From Mesorhizobium sp. B4-1-4 (lineage in GTDB: Bacteria > Pseudomonadota > Alphaproteobacteria > Rhizobiales > Rhizobiaceae): a stretch of 64,000 bases of DNA. How positions within the stretch are numbered: position 1 is the first letter of the stretch; the number at the start of each line of letters is the position of its first letter. Position numbers and translations under genes: made by a program. This document shows positions 19,752-27,715 of this stretch, in pieces. Below the pieces are notes generated by a model. The model saw only the letters and a program-made list of their open reading frames with translations. It made no database searches and was not told the origin of the DNA. The stretch lies in assembly GCF_006439395.2 (NCBI RefSeq), contig NZ_CP083950.1, forward strand, positions 5,259,001 to 5,323,000. The letters are read 5' to 3'.

Positions 19752-22700
19752 GGGCGTGCCTCCTTTTCGCGAAGGGCGGCGCGGATACGCGTCGGCGTCG
19801 CCGGAATTTTTGTAACCAAAACGCCGGTGGCGTGGCGGATGGCGTTGAGGATCGCCGGCGCCGTCGGGATCAGCACATGTTCGCCCAGCCCCTTGGCGCC
19901 AAACGGCCCTTCGGGATCGGGGACCTCGACGAGGATGGTCTCGATCGGCGGCACGTCGCCGATCGTCGGGATGAGATAATCGTGCAGGTTCTCGGTGCGG
20001 CCGGGAATGTATTCCTCCATCAGCGCCATGCCGATGCCTTGCGCGATGCCGCCCTCGATCTGGCCTTCGACCAGCAGCGGGTTGATCGCCTTGCCGACAT
20101 CGTGCGCGGCGGTGATCTTGATCAGCTTCACTGTGCCGAGCTTCAGGTCCACCTCGAGCTCTGCGATCTGCGCGCCATAGCCGTAGACGGCGTAGGGCTT
20201 GCCCTGGCCTTTGGCATCCAGCGGCAGCGTCGGCGGATCGTAAGTTTCCTCGGCGCGGAAGACGAAGCCGTCGGCATCGACGTCGAGAGAGGCGAGGTCG
20301 ATACGGCGGGCGGCGTCACCCTCGAGAATGAGGATGGCGGAACCATCCAACTGGAGCGAAGCGTTTTCGGAGACATTGGCGTAGCGCAAAATGGTTTCGC
20401 GCAAGGCGCGGCCGGCCTTTTCGGCCGCCTTGCCGGTCACAAAAGTCTGGCGCGAGGCCGAAGTCTTGCCGGCATCGGGGCTGATCGCCGTATCGGCGCT
20501 CTTCAGCCGGAAATTTTCCAGCGGCAGGCCAAGCGCGTCGGCGCAGATCTGCGTGATCACGGTGTTTGAGCCCTGGCCGATATCGACGGCGCCCTGGTGC
20601 AGGATCACATCGCCCGAAGCCGCGATGCCGACCCGGATGGTCGACGGATTGGGCAGCGAGGTATTGCCGCAGCCATACCAGCAGGACGCCAAGCCAACGC
20701 CGCGCTTAATGTCCGTGTGGGTCCTGTTGAAAGCGTCTGAGTCCGCCGTCGCGCGTCCCCAATGCGGCCGCAAGGCCTCAAGGCATTCGGCAATGCCGAC
20801 GCCCAACTCCAGCCTCTGTCCGGTAACCGTTTCGGAGCCGTTCCGAAGGCAGTTCTTCAGGCGAAAATCGAGCCGGTCCATGCCGAGCTCGCCGGCCAGC
20901 GCGTCATAGAGCGTCTCCTGCATGATGGTCGCCTGCGGCACGCCGAAGCCACGGAAGGCGCCGGAGATCGGGCCATGGGTGTGGATGGCACGGCCCTCGG
21001 CGCGGTAGTTGGGCGTCGTATAGGGGCCGGATGCATGCACAGGCACGCGGTTGGCCACCGTCGGCCCCCAGCTTGCATAAGGGCCGGTGTTGAAATCGCC
21101 GGCAAAGACCATGCCGGTGACATGACCATCGGCGTCGGTACCGATGGTCGCTTTCATCTCGGCCGGATGGCGCTTGGTGGTCGACATCATCGATTCGTTG
21201 CGGGTGTAGGCAAGGGCTGCCGGCCGGCCCGTCTTCAGCGCCACCAGGCCGATCAGCGGCTGCAGCGAGACGTCGAGTTTCGAGCCGAAGCCACCACCGG
21301 TCGCGGTCGGCACGATGCGGACCTTGTCGACGGCAAGGCCGAGCACTTTCGCCGTATCGTCGCGGTCCATGTAGGGCGCCTGGGTGCAGGCGACGACGAC
21401 CAGCGTGTCGCCGTCCATATAGGCATGGCCGGCCTCCGGCTCGATATAGGCGTGCTCGACATAGGAGGTGTCGATCGCGCCCGACACGGTGACGGCTGCA
21501 TTGGCGACTGCGGCTTCGGGATCGCCGCGTTCGACGAAGCCCTTGGTCAACAGGTTGGCCGGGCGGTTGTCATGGATCCGCGCCGCGCCTTCGGCCTGCG
21601 CTTCGCCGATATGCAGCACATGCGGCAGCTCGGTCCAACGGATGGGGAAATCCGACAGGTCGAGATCGAGGATCGCCTCGCGCTCGCCCGCGACCAGAGC
21701 CACCGCCTCGCCGCGCAGCCGGGCAAAGCCGTCGGCGAGTGCCGGCTGGTCGGCGAAGGGACCAATGACGCCGAAACAGTTTTTGCCCGGAATGTCGGCT
21801 GCGGTGAAGACGCCGGCGACACCAGGATGTCTCTTCGCCCAATCGTCAAGGTCACCGAAGACGAAGCTGGCATGATAATGCGGCGAACGGACCACCAGCA
21901 CGGCAAGGGCGTCGACGGGAAAGGAATCGCCGCCGAATTTTTCGTCTCCAGTGACTTTCGGCACACCGTCGAGCCGGATCGGGGAGGAGCCGACGGCCTT
22001 GCCCGAGATTGGCATTCTGCGGTCAAGCTCACGATCCAATCGTGAGTGTTGGCGCTGCCCCTCACCGTTACCCTCTCCCCGTGAAGAACGGGGAGAGGGG
22101 GGCGCCAGCGATGCGGCTAATCCCTTCTCCCCGTCACCTAACGGGGAGGTGAGGAGTGGTCCGCGCAGCGGACGAAAGCCAATTGCTTGGCTTTCCGAAT
22201 GACGAACGCCGGCAGGCGGATGAGGGGCAGCGCTGTCGGTCGACGGTTCGGACCGCCCCGCCTCCATCACCGCCGCGATGATCTTCCGGTAGCCGGTGCA
22301 GCGGCACAAAACGCCGCCCAGCGCATCCTGAACTTCGGTCTCGGTCGGGCTGGGTTTTTTCTCCAGCAGCGCCGTCGCCGCGACCAGCAGCGCCGGCGTG
22401 CAGATGCCGCACTGCGCCGCGCCATGCGCGAGGAAAGATGATTGCAGCGCCGACAGCCGGCCATTGGCCAGTCCTTCGACCGTCGTCACCGATGCGCCAG
22501 CGGCCGAGGCCGCCGGCATCAGGCAGGCGCAGACCGGATCGCCGTCGACCAGCACCGTGCAGGCGCCGCAATCGCCTGCGTCGCAGCCGACCTTTGTGCC
22601 GGTAAGCCGCAATTCGTCGCGCAAGACCTGCGACAGCCGGCGCAGCGGCGGCACATTGACCGAGACGGCGGCGCCATTGACCTTGAAAGCAATGTCGGCG

Positions 22701-22798
22701 CGCTCAAGGCCAAGGCCCGGTGGAACTCCGCCCGGATCGGTCCGGGTTTCGCTGACGTCAGGCAGCACCGGGCTCATGTCAGGCTGAGCTTGTCTCAT
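19748..22798 (-). CDS. Xanthine dehydrogenase-family molybdenum hydroxylase, 2Fe-2S and Moco domains fused
   Basis: The 1016-residue product joins the small Fe-S subunit to the large molybdopterin subunit. The 2Fe-2S part has Cys72, 77, 80 and 92 and, in the helical domain, Cys130, 133, 165 and 167. The molybdopterin part starts near residue 265 ('SSPIRLDGVPKVTGDEKFGG') and includes 'GGGFGSKLD', 'GAFRGFGVPQ', 'QGSNTVITQI' and 'GAKGLGEHVL', the last including the catalytic Glu region. Members hydroxylate purines, nicotinate or other N-heterocycles with water as oxygen source. Residues 189-249 are an odd Pro/Gly/Ser/Arg-rich linker encoded by a palindromic repeat (22052-22233). The start overlaps the FAD gene stop. 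Confidence 0.92.
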   Translation of the reverse strand: MRQAQPDMSPVLPDVSETRTDPGGVPPGLGLERADIAFKVNGAAVSVNVPPLRRLSQVLRDELRLTGTKVGCDAGDCGACTVLVDGDPVCACLMPAASAAGASVTTVEGLANGRLSALQSSFLAHGAAQCGICTPALLVAATALLEKKPSPTETEVQDALGGVLCRCTGYRKIIAAVMEAGRSEPSTDSAAPHPPAGVRHSESQAIGFRPLRGPLLTSPLGDGEKGLAASLAPPSPRSSRGEGNGEGQRQHSRLDRELDRRMPISGKAVGSSPIRLDGVPKVTGDEKFGGDSFPVDALAVLVVRSPHYHASFVFGDLDDWAKRHPGVAGVFTAADIPGKNCFGVIGPFADQPALADGFARLRGEAVALVAGEREAILDLDLSDFPIRWTELPHVLHIGEAQAEGAARIHDNRPANLLTKGFVERGDPEAAVANAAVTVSGAIDTSYVEHAYIEPEAGHAYMDGDTLVVVACTQAPYMDRDDTAKVLGLAVDKVRIVPTATGGGFGSKLDVSLQPLIGLVALKTGRPAALAYTRNESMMSTTKRHPAEMKATIGTDADGHVTGMVFAGDFNTGPYASWGPTVANRVPVHASGPYTTPNYRAEGRAIHTHGPISGAFRGFGVPQATIMQETLYDALAGELGMDRLDFRLKNCLRNGSETVTGQRLELGVGIAECLEALRPHWGRATADSDAFNRTHTDIKRGVGLASCWYGCGNTSLPNPSTIRVGIAASGDVILHQGAVDIGQGSNTVITQICADALGLPLENFRLKSADTAISPDAGKTSASRQTFVTGKAAEKAGRALRETILRYANVSENASLQLDGSAILILEGDAARRIDLASLDVDADGFVFRAEETYDPPTLPLDAKGQGKPYAVYGYGAQIAELEVDLKLGTVKLIKITAAHDVGKAINPLLVEGQIEGGIAQGIGMALMEEYIPGRTENLHDYLIPTIGDVPPIETILVEVPDPEGPFGAKGLGEHVLIPTAPAILNAIRHATGVLVTKIPATPTRIRAALREKEARP
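22052..22233. repeat. Mosaic palindromic repeat, copy 2, inside a coding sequence
   Basis: The element has 13-base inverted ends (GCGCTGCCCCTCA at 22052-22064 and TGAGGGGCAGCGC at 22221-22233). Inside are 'CTCTCCCCGTGAAG..CGGGGAGAG' and 'CTCCCCGTCACCTAACGGGGAG' hairpins and the 'GTCCGCGCAGCGGAC' and 'AAGCCAATTGCTTGGCTT' dyads, inverted relative to copy 1. It is read through without a stop or shift and encodes residues 189-249 of the molybdenum hydroxylase, precisely between the 2Fe-2S domain and the molybdopterin domain. Confidence 0.88.
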
Positions 22799-23652
22799 GC
22801 CGCCGCCACCATGTGGCCGTTCGTCGGTCCGGCTGCCGTCAGCACGGCCCGCGCGACGATCTCGCGCACCGCGTCGAGCCGGTACTCGGCGCTGCCGCGC
22901 ACATCGGCGATTGGTGAGAGCTCGGTCATCGGCGCGGACTGCACCGCAGCCGCAAGCCCGTCATCGGCCCGTCGACCACGCAAGGCCTGCTCGACACCGG
23001 CAAGGCGCTTGGCAACCGCTGAACAGGAGCCAACGGCAACCGCTGCTTCCGTGACCGTACCGTTTTCAACGACAAGGCGCGCCGCCACCATGGCAATGGA
23101 AATGACGAGATAGCGCCGTGCGCCCAGCTTGAAGAAAGCTGACGTGCCGGCCGGTTTCGGCACGCGGATGGCCGTTACCATTTCGCCAGGTTTCAGAGCG
23201 GTGCGGCGGTTGCCAAGAATGAAATCCGGCAAGGACAGATGGCGCGTCGCGGCTGTCGAACTGAGCTCGACCTCGGCATCGAGGATCAGCAGGCCGGGCA
23301 CGCCGTCGGCGGCCGGCGAGGCGTTGCAGAGATTGCCGGCGACCGAGGCAACATTCTGGATCTGCGGCGAACCGACCTCGCGCGCGGCCTGTTTCAGCGC
23401 GTCGAAAGCCGGCGGTAAGGGATGCCTGATGATGTCGGTCCATGTCGTGCGGGCGCCGATGACAAAGTGGTCATCCGTTTCAAAGATACCGCGCAACGAA
23501 GTCAAACCGTTGATGTCGAGGACATTGTCGCGGAAGGGTTTGGCACCCTGTGCCGGATAGAAATCCGTGCCACCGGCCAGGATGCGCCACGCGCCCTCGC
23601 CAAGCAACGCGAGAGCCTCGTCGACCGTGGTGGGTTTCGCGTAACGGATCAC
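22795..23652 (-). CDS. FAD-binding subunit of the molybdenum hydroxylase (XdhA/CoxM family)
   Basis: The 285-residue product is the flavin subunit. It opens 'IRYAKPTTVDEALALLGEG' and has the FAD-binding 'RILAGGTDFYPAQG' at about 28-41, 'SVAGNLCNASPAAD' at about 95-108, and the CO_deh_flav_C domain at about 170-280 with 'ARRYLVISIAMVAARL'. It passes electrons from the Fe-S clusters of the fused subunit to NAD or another acceptor. I chose the GTG at 23652, which has GGAAGG six bases upstream; the frame extends to 23757 with no ribosome binding site. It is the first gene of the operon. Confidence 0.9.
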   Translation of the reverse strand: MIRYAKPTTVDEALALLGEGAWRILAGGTDFYPAQGAKPFRDNVLDINGLTSLRGIFETDDHFVIGARTTWTDIIRHPLPPAFDALKQAAREVGSPQIQNVASVAGNLCNASPAADGVPGLLILDAEVELSSTAATRHLSLPDFILGNRRTALKPGEMVTAIRVPKPAGTSAFFKLGARRYLVISIAMVAARLVVENGTVTEAAVAVGSCSAVAKRLAGVEQALRGRRADDGLAAAVQSAPMTELSPIADVRGSAEYRLDAVREIVARAVLTAAGPTNGHMVAAA

Positions 23653-23744
23653 GCTTTGCCTTCCCAGAGAATGAGCCTTCCCGAATTTGGCCCGCCCAGG
23701 ACCTCTTGCCTGGAGTTTCTTGCCGGTTCCCGAAACCGGAAATT

Positions 23745-23785
23745 CATTCGTATGCAAATGATATCAAGCCGGTGGAAATTGTCAA
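23745..23785 (-). promoter_or_regulatory. Promoter of the molybdenum-hydroxylase operon with a candidate MarR site
   Basis: Read on the minus strand, TTGACA (23785-23780) and TATCAT (23763-23758) are separated by 16 bases, a good sigma-70 promoter about 100 bases ahead of the FAD-subunit start. CATTCGTATGCAAATG at 23745-23760 is a 12-of-16 dyad that overlaps the -10 edge and the start point. MarR proteins usually bind such dyads there to repress. Confidence 0.6.
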
Positions 23786-23948
23786 AGCCAGAGTTTGCAC
23801 CGTGCCGGCAGCGGGTGAGCCGAAACGCATTTGTTATGGCATGGGAGGTTGACGCGGCTGGCCTTCTGGTCAAGTTTCTGCGTCCGGTCGCGTCAGCGGC
23901 ATCTTTCTGCTGTAGCCTGAGCCACATGACAGAGAAGAAGGAGGCCTC

Positions 23949-24563
23949 ATGGCCGACGAAGCGGTTGTTGTGATCGACCTGCAGAATGACTTTTGCCCGG
24001 GCGGCGCGCTGGCCGTGACCGGCGGCGACGAGATCGTGCCGCTGGTCAACGACATGATCCGGCGAGCCGACCATGTCGTGCTGACGCAGGACTGGCATCC
24101 CGCCGGCCATTCGAGCTTCGCCTCCAGCCATCCGGGCGCACAGCCCTTCACGATGATAGACATGCCCTATGGCCCGCAGACGCTGTGGCCCGACCATTGC
24201 ATCCAGGGCAGCCTGGGTTCGGATTTCCACTCCGGTCTTGCCTGGACCAAGGCCGAACTCGTTATCCGCAAGGGATTTCGCCCTGACATCGACAGCTATT
24301 CGGCCTTCTTCGAGAATGACCATACGACGCCTACCGGTCTCGCCGGCTATCTCAGGGAACGGGGCATCGACACGCTGACCCTGGTCGGCCTGGCGACCGA
24401 TTTCTGTGTCGGCTTCTCGGCACTGGATGCTGTCAGCCAGGGGTTCAAGACCACCGTCCGGCTCGATGCCTGTCGCGGTATCGACCTCAACGGATCCCTC
24501 GACGCGATGCTGCAGCGCATGCGCGATGCCGGCGTGGCGCTTGAAGACAGTTTGACGGACTGA
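23949..24563 (+). CDS. pncA: Nicotinamidase / pyrazinamidase
   Basis: The 204-residue product hydrolyses nicotinamide to nicotinate and ammonia. The catalytic triad is complete: Asp10 in 'VIDLQNDF', Lys108 in 'VIRKGF' and Cys153 in 'TDFCVGFSA'. The metal site is 'QDWHPAGH' (Asp48, His50, His54 region). The start has AAGGAGG seven bases upstream. The gene is divergent from the molybdenum-hydroxylase operon, which contains a 6-hydroxynicotinate-reductase-like enzyme, so its product nicotinate could feed either NAD salvage (pncB is 9 kb away) or the neighbouring operon. Confidence 0.95.
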   Translation: MADEAVVVIDLQNDFCPGGALAVTGGDEIVPLVNDMIRRADHVVLTQDWHPAGHSSFASSHPGAQPFTMIDMPYGPQTLWPDHCIQGSLGSDFHSGLAWTKAELVIRKGFRPDIDSYSAFFENDHTTPTGLAGYLRERGIDTLTLVGLATDFCVGFSALDAVSQGFKTTVRLDACRGIDLNGSLDAMLQRMRDAGVALEDSLTD

Positions 24564-24587
24564 ACAGTGGGGTATCGGGGAGACTTT

Positions 24588-26021
24588 TTGCGGATCACCG
24601 CAGGTGTGATGACGGGTGCGGTCATCGCGATAGCGGTGACGATCCCGGGCGTGGCCTTCGCGGCCGAGGAACACGGATTGTCGGGTGAAGCGATGTCGTT
24701 GTGGTGGGTGCTGCCATTCGCCGGCCTGCTGCTGTCGATTGCCACCGGGCCGCTGCTGTTCCACCATGTCTGGGACCCACACTACGGCAAGATCGCGGCC
24801 CTCTGGGCCGCCCTTGCGGTTGTACCGCTGGCGCTTGCCTTCGGCGTCCCATCGGCGACCGAGGCAGTGCTGCATGCGCTGCTCACCGAATACATGCCGT
24901 TCATCATCTTGCTGTTCGCGCTGTTCACCATTTCGGGGGGCATTCTGGTCGCCGGCAACATCCACGGCACGCCGCTGGTCAATGCCGGATTGCTGCTCAC
25001 CGGCGCGCTGCTCGCTTCGGTCATCGGCACGACGGGCGCCTCGATGATCCTGATCCGGCCGGTCATCCGCGCCAACGACGCCAGGCCGTTCAACGCCCAT
25101 GTCATCGTCTTCTTCATCTTCTTGGTGTCCAACATCGGCGGCTCGCTGACGCCGCTCGGCGACCCGCCGCTGTTCGTCGGCTTTCTGCGCGGCGTCGATT
25201 TCTTCTGGACGACCACGAACCTCTACCGGGAGACGCTGTTTACCGGCGGTGTCGTGCTTGCGGTATTTCTCGCCATCGACATCACCCTGCATCGGCGCGA
25301 GGCCGGGGCGCCGAAAATCAAGGATCCGACACCGGATTCGAAAGTGCGCATTCGCGGCCTGCCCAACGTTCCGCTGCTGGCCGGCGTCATCGGTGCCATC
25401 CTGCTGTCGGCCAGCTGGAATCCTGGAGTGAGCATCTCCATTCAAGGGGTGACTCTTGAACTGCAGAACCTGGTCCGCGACGCGATCATCCTGATCCTCG
25501 CCTTCGCTTCCCTTGCCGTCTCGCGCAAGGAATACCGCCAAGCGAACGGCTTCAACTGGGGGCCGATCGCGGAGGTGGCGAAATTGTTTGCCGGCATCTT
25601 CATCTGCATCGTGCCGGTCGTCGCCATCCTGAGAGCCGGCCATGACGGCGCGCTGGCGCCGTTGGTCGCGCTCGTCACCTCGGGCCATGGCACGCCCAAC
25701 GATCTCGCCTATTTCTGGCTGACCGGAGCATTGTCGTCCTTCCTGGACAATGCGCCGACCTATCTGGTGTTCTTCGAGCTTGCCGGCGGCGATCCACGGC
25801 ACCTGATGACCGAGCTTGCCTCGACGCTCGCCGCGATTTCAGCCGGCGCGGTGTTCATGGGCGCCAACACCTATGTCGGCAATGCACCCAACTTCATGGT
25901 CTATGCCATCGCCCGACAGTACGGTGTGAAGATGCCTGGCTTTTTTGGCTACATACTTTGGTCAGGGCTGGTGTTGATCCCGATCTTTTTGGCCGCGGGC
26001 TTTTTGTTCTTTGGCGGGTGA
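24588..26021 (+). CDS. Sodium:proton antiporter (NhaD/ArsB-like ion transporter superfamily)
   Basis: The roughly 477-residue product is a polytopic inner-membrane protein with about twelve to thirteen hydrophobic segments, of the citrate-transporter-like superfamily. Family blocks include 'FIFLVSNIGGSLTPLGDPPLFVGFL' split around the Gly-rich turn, and 'WLTGALSSFLDNAPTYLVFF' and 'MGANTYVGNAPNFMVYAIA', a pattern found in NhaD-type antiporters. The N-terminal helix ends 'AFAAEEHG' and may be a signal-like first segment. I prefer the TTG at 24588 with GGGGAG upstream; a GTG at 24567 also fits. It follows pncA closely and may be cotranscribed. Confidence 0.8.
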   Translation: MRITAGVMTGAVIAIAVTIPGVAFAAEEHGLSGEAMSLWWVLPFAGLLLSIATGPLLFHHVWDPHYGKIAALWAALAVVPLALAFGVPSATEAVLHALLTEYMPFIILLFALFTISGGILVAGNIHGTPLVNAGLLLTGALLASVIGTTGASMILIRPVIRANDARPFNAHVIVFFIFLVSNIGGSLTPLGDPPLFVGFLRGVDFFWTTTNLYRETLFTGGVVLAVFLAIDITLHRREAGAPKIKDPTPDSKVRIRGLPNVPLLAGVIGAILLSASWNPGVSISIQGVTLELQNLVRDAIILILAFASLAVSRKEYRQANGFNWGPIAEVAKLFAGIFICIVPVVAILRAGHDGALAPLVALVTSGHGTPNDLAYFWLTGALSSFLDNAPTYLVFFELAGGDPRHLMTELASTLAAISAGAVFMGANTYVGNAPNFMVYAIARQYGVKMPGFFGYILWSGLVLIPIFLAAGFLFFGG

Positions 26022-26049
26022 ATTGGTGCTTTTGAATTGGTACCGTTTG

Positions 26050-26228
26050 CGCCGCCCCTCATCGCCCTGCCGGGCACTTCTCCCCGTATAGTGACGGGGA
26101 GAAGAACGCCTTTGCCAATGGTTTCGCCAATCATCAACGTTGTCGGATGGGCGCCGTCGTCGCTGCCCTCTGCCTTCTCCCGTCACTATACGGGGAGAAG
26201 GTGCCGGCAGGCGGATGAGGGGCGGCGC
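26050..26228. repeat. Mosaic palindromic repeat, copy 3
   Basis: The ends are inverted (GCGCCGCCCCTCAT at 26050 and ATGAGGGGCGGCGC ending at 26228). Two 'CTTCTCCCCGTATAGTGACGGGGAGAAG'-type hairpins face each other inside. The copy lies between two convergent genes and could end transcripts from both sides. Confidence 0.82.
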
Positions 26229-26270
26229 TACCGTCTGGAAAGTGTTATTGCCGTTGCAGTTGCGGCAATC

Positions 26271-26993
26271 TCAGCCCACACCGACATAGCGCCTCACCGC
26301 CGAGGGGTCGGCACGCAGGTGCTCGACATCGACCGTCTCGCGGTTGCGGCCGTTCTCGATGAACGAGACGCGGTCGGCCACCGACAGCACCGCATCGACG
26401 CGCTGCTCGACCAGGATGGTTGACACGCCCAAGTCGCGCAGCGTCGACACGGTCTCGCGGATCTTCGCGATTATCGACGGCATCAGGCCTTCGGTCGGTT
26501 CGTCGAGCAGCAGCACCCCCGGTTCGAGGCACAGCGCCCGCGCCATCGCAAGCATCTGCTGTTCGCCGCCGGACAAGGTGCCCGAGCGCTGCCTCAACCG
26601 CTGGCGCAGCAAGGGAAAGAGGTCGAGCACGCGCTCTCGCGTCGCCTTGCCCTTGCCGCGCGCCATCAGCCCGATCTCGATATTTTCCGCCACCGTCATC
26701 TCGGCGAAAAGACGCCTTCCCTGCGGCACATAGGCGACGCCGGCCTTCGGCACCTCATGCGCCGGCAGTCCGGTCAATTCCCGGTCCCCAAGCCGGATAG
26801 AACCGGCACTGGCTGGAACCAGGCCCATGATCGCCTTCAGCGTCGTCGTCTTGCCGGCGCCGTTGCGGCCGAACAGGCACAGCACCTCGCCCTTGTTCAG
26901 CACGAGGTCGAGCCCGTAGAGCACCTGGATCTCGCCATGGAAGCAGTCCAGCCCCGAGACCACCAGGGCTTGCGTCTTGCCGGTCTCGGTCAT
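26271..26993 (-). CDS. livF: Branched-chain amino-acid-type ABC transporter ATPase (LivF)
   Basis: The 240-residue product is a LivF-type ATPase with Walker A 'GRNGAGKTT' at about 42-50, Q-loop region 'GVAYVPQGRRLFAEMTV', signature 'LSGGEQQMLAMARAL' at about 140-154 and Walker B 'VLLLDEPTEGLMP'. It works with LivG at the cytoplasmic face. Liv-type systems carry branched-chain amino acids but also amides, urea and aromatic acids, so the substrate is open. The start overlaps the livG stop by four bases. It is the last gene of a five-gene operon in the order livK-H-M-G-F. Confidence 0.92.
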   Translation of the reverse strand: MTETGKTQALVVSGLDCFHGEIQVLYGLDLVLNKGEVLCLFGRNGAGKTTTLKAIMGLVPASAGSIRLGDRELTGLPAHEVPKAGVAYVPQGRRLFAEMTVAENIEIGLMARGKGKATRERVLDLFPLLRQRLRQRSGTLSGGEQQMLAMARALCLEPGVLLLDEPTEGLMPSIIAKIRETVSTLRDLGVSTILVEQRVDAVLSVADRVSFIENGRNRETVDVEHLRADPSAVRRYVGVG

Positions 26994-27715
26994 GGGGCCG
27001 TCCCCAGATAGGCGTCCTGCACCGCCGCGTTGTCGCGGATCGCCTCGGGCGTGCCTTCGGCCAGGATCTTGCCGGCATTGAACACGGTGATGCGGTCGGC
27101 CATCTGCATGACGAGAGGCATGTTATGCTCGATCAAAAGCACCGTGGCGTTCGTGGCGATGTCACGCACCAGCTCCACGAAATTGTCGATCTCGCTGTCG
27201 GCCAGCCCCTGCGTCGGCTCGTCGAGGATCAGCAGGCGTGGTTTCAGCGCCAGGCCCATGGCGACCTCCAGCAGGCGCTGGTGGCCATAGGACAATTGCC
27301 CGGCCGGCATATGGGCGCGGTCGGCGAGGCCGGTGCGTTCGAGTGCCGCCATGACCGCGGCCTGTATCGCGCTCCTGGAATGGCCATGCCGCAGCGTCAG
27401 CTGCACGGGCAGCGCGACGTTGGCGTAGACGGTAAGGTTGGCATAGATGCTGGTGATCTGGAACGTATAGGCTATACCCTGGCGGACGCGGGCATAGGCC
27501 GGCAGGCCTGTGATGTCGGCGCCGTCGAAGACGATCGCTCCCGAGGATGGCTGAATGCGGCCGCTGATCAGGCTGACAAAGGTGGTCTTGCCGGCGCCGT
27601 TGGGGCCAATGATGGCGCGGATCTCGCCCGGCATCAGGCTGAAGTCGACATTGTCGACGGCGCGCAGGCCGCCGAAATCGCGCGACAGGCCCCTGGTCGT
27701 CAGCAGCGGCATCAT
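26990..27715 (-). CDS. livG: Branched-chain amino-acid-type ABC transporter ATPase (LivG)
   Basis: The 241-residue product is the LivG-type ATPase: Walker A 'GPNGAGKTT' at about 36-44, signature 'LSYGHQRLLEVAMGLAL' at about 145-161 and Walker B 'RLLILDEPTQGLAD'. The signature reads LSYG-H rather than LSGGQ, as often in LivG. The start at 27715 (ATGATG) overlaps the livM stop, which explains tight coupling; a start three codons earlier (27724) is possible. An upstream frame extending to 27913 is only overlap with livM. Confidence 0.9.
   Translation of the reverse strand: MMPLLTTRGLSRDFGGLRAVDNVDFSLMPGEIRAIIGPNGAGKTTFVSLISGRIQPSSGAIVFDGADITGLPAYARVRQGIAYTFQITSIYANLTVYANVALPVQLTLRHGHSRSAIQAAVMAALERTGLADRAHMPAGQLSYGHQRLLEVAMGLALKPRLLILDEPTQGLADSEIDNFVELVRDIATNATVLLIEHNMPLVMQMADRITVFNAGKILAEGTPEAIRDNAAVQDAYLGTAP

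Noticed and set aside
22052-22233. A break between two separate genes (Fe-S subunit and molybdopterin subunit) at the repeat
   Set aside because: The frame is continuous through the repeat with no stop, and no start codon with a ribosome binding site appears right after it, so one fused gene is the simpler reading.
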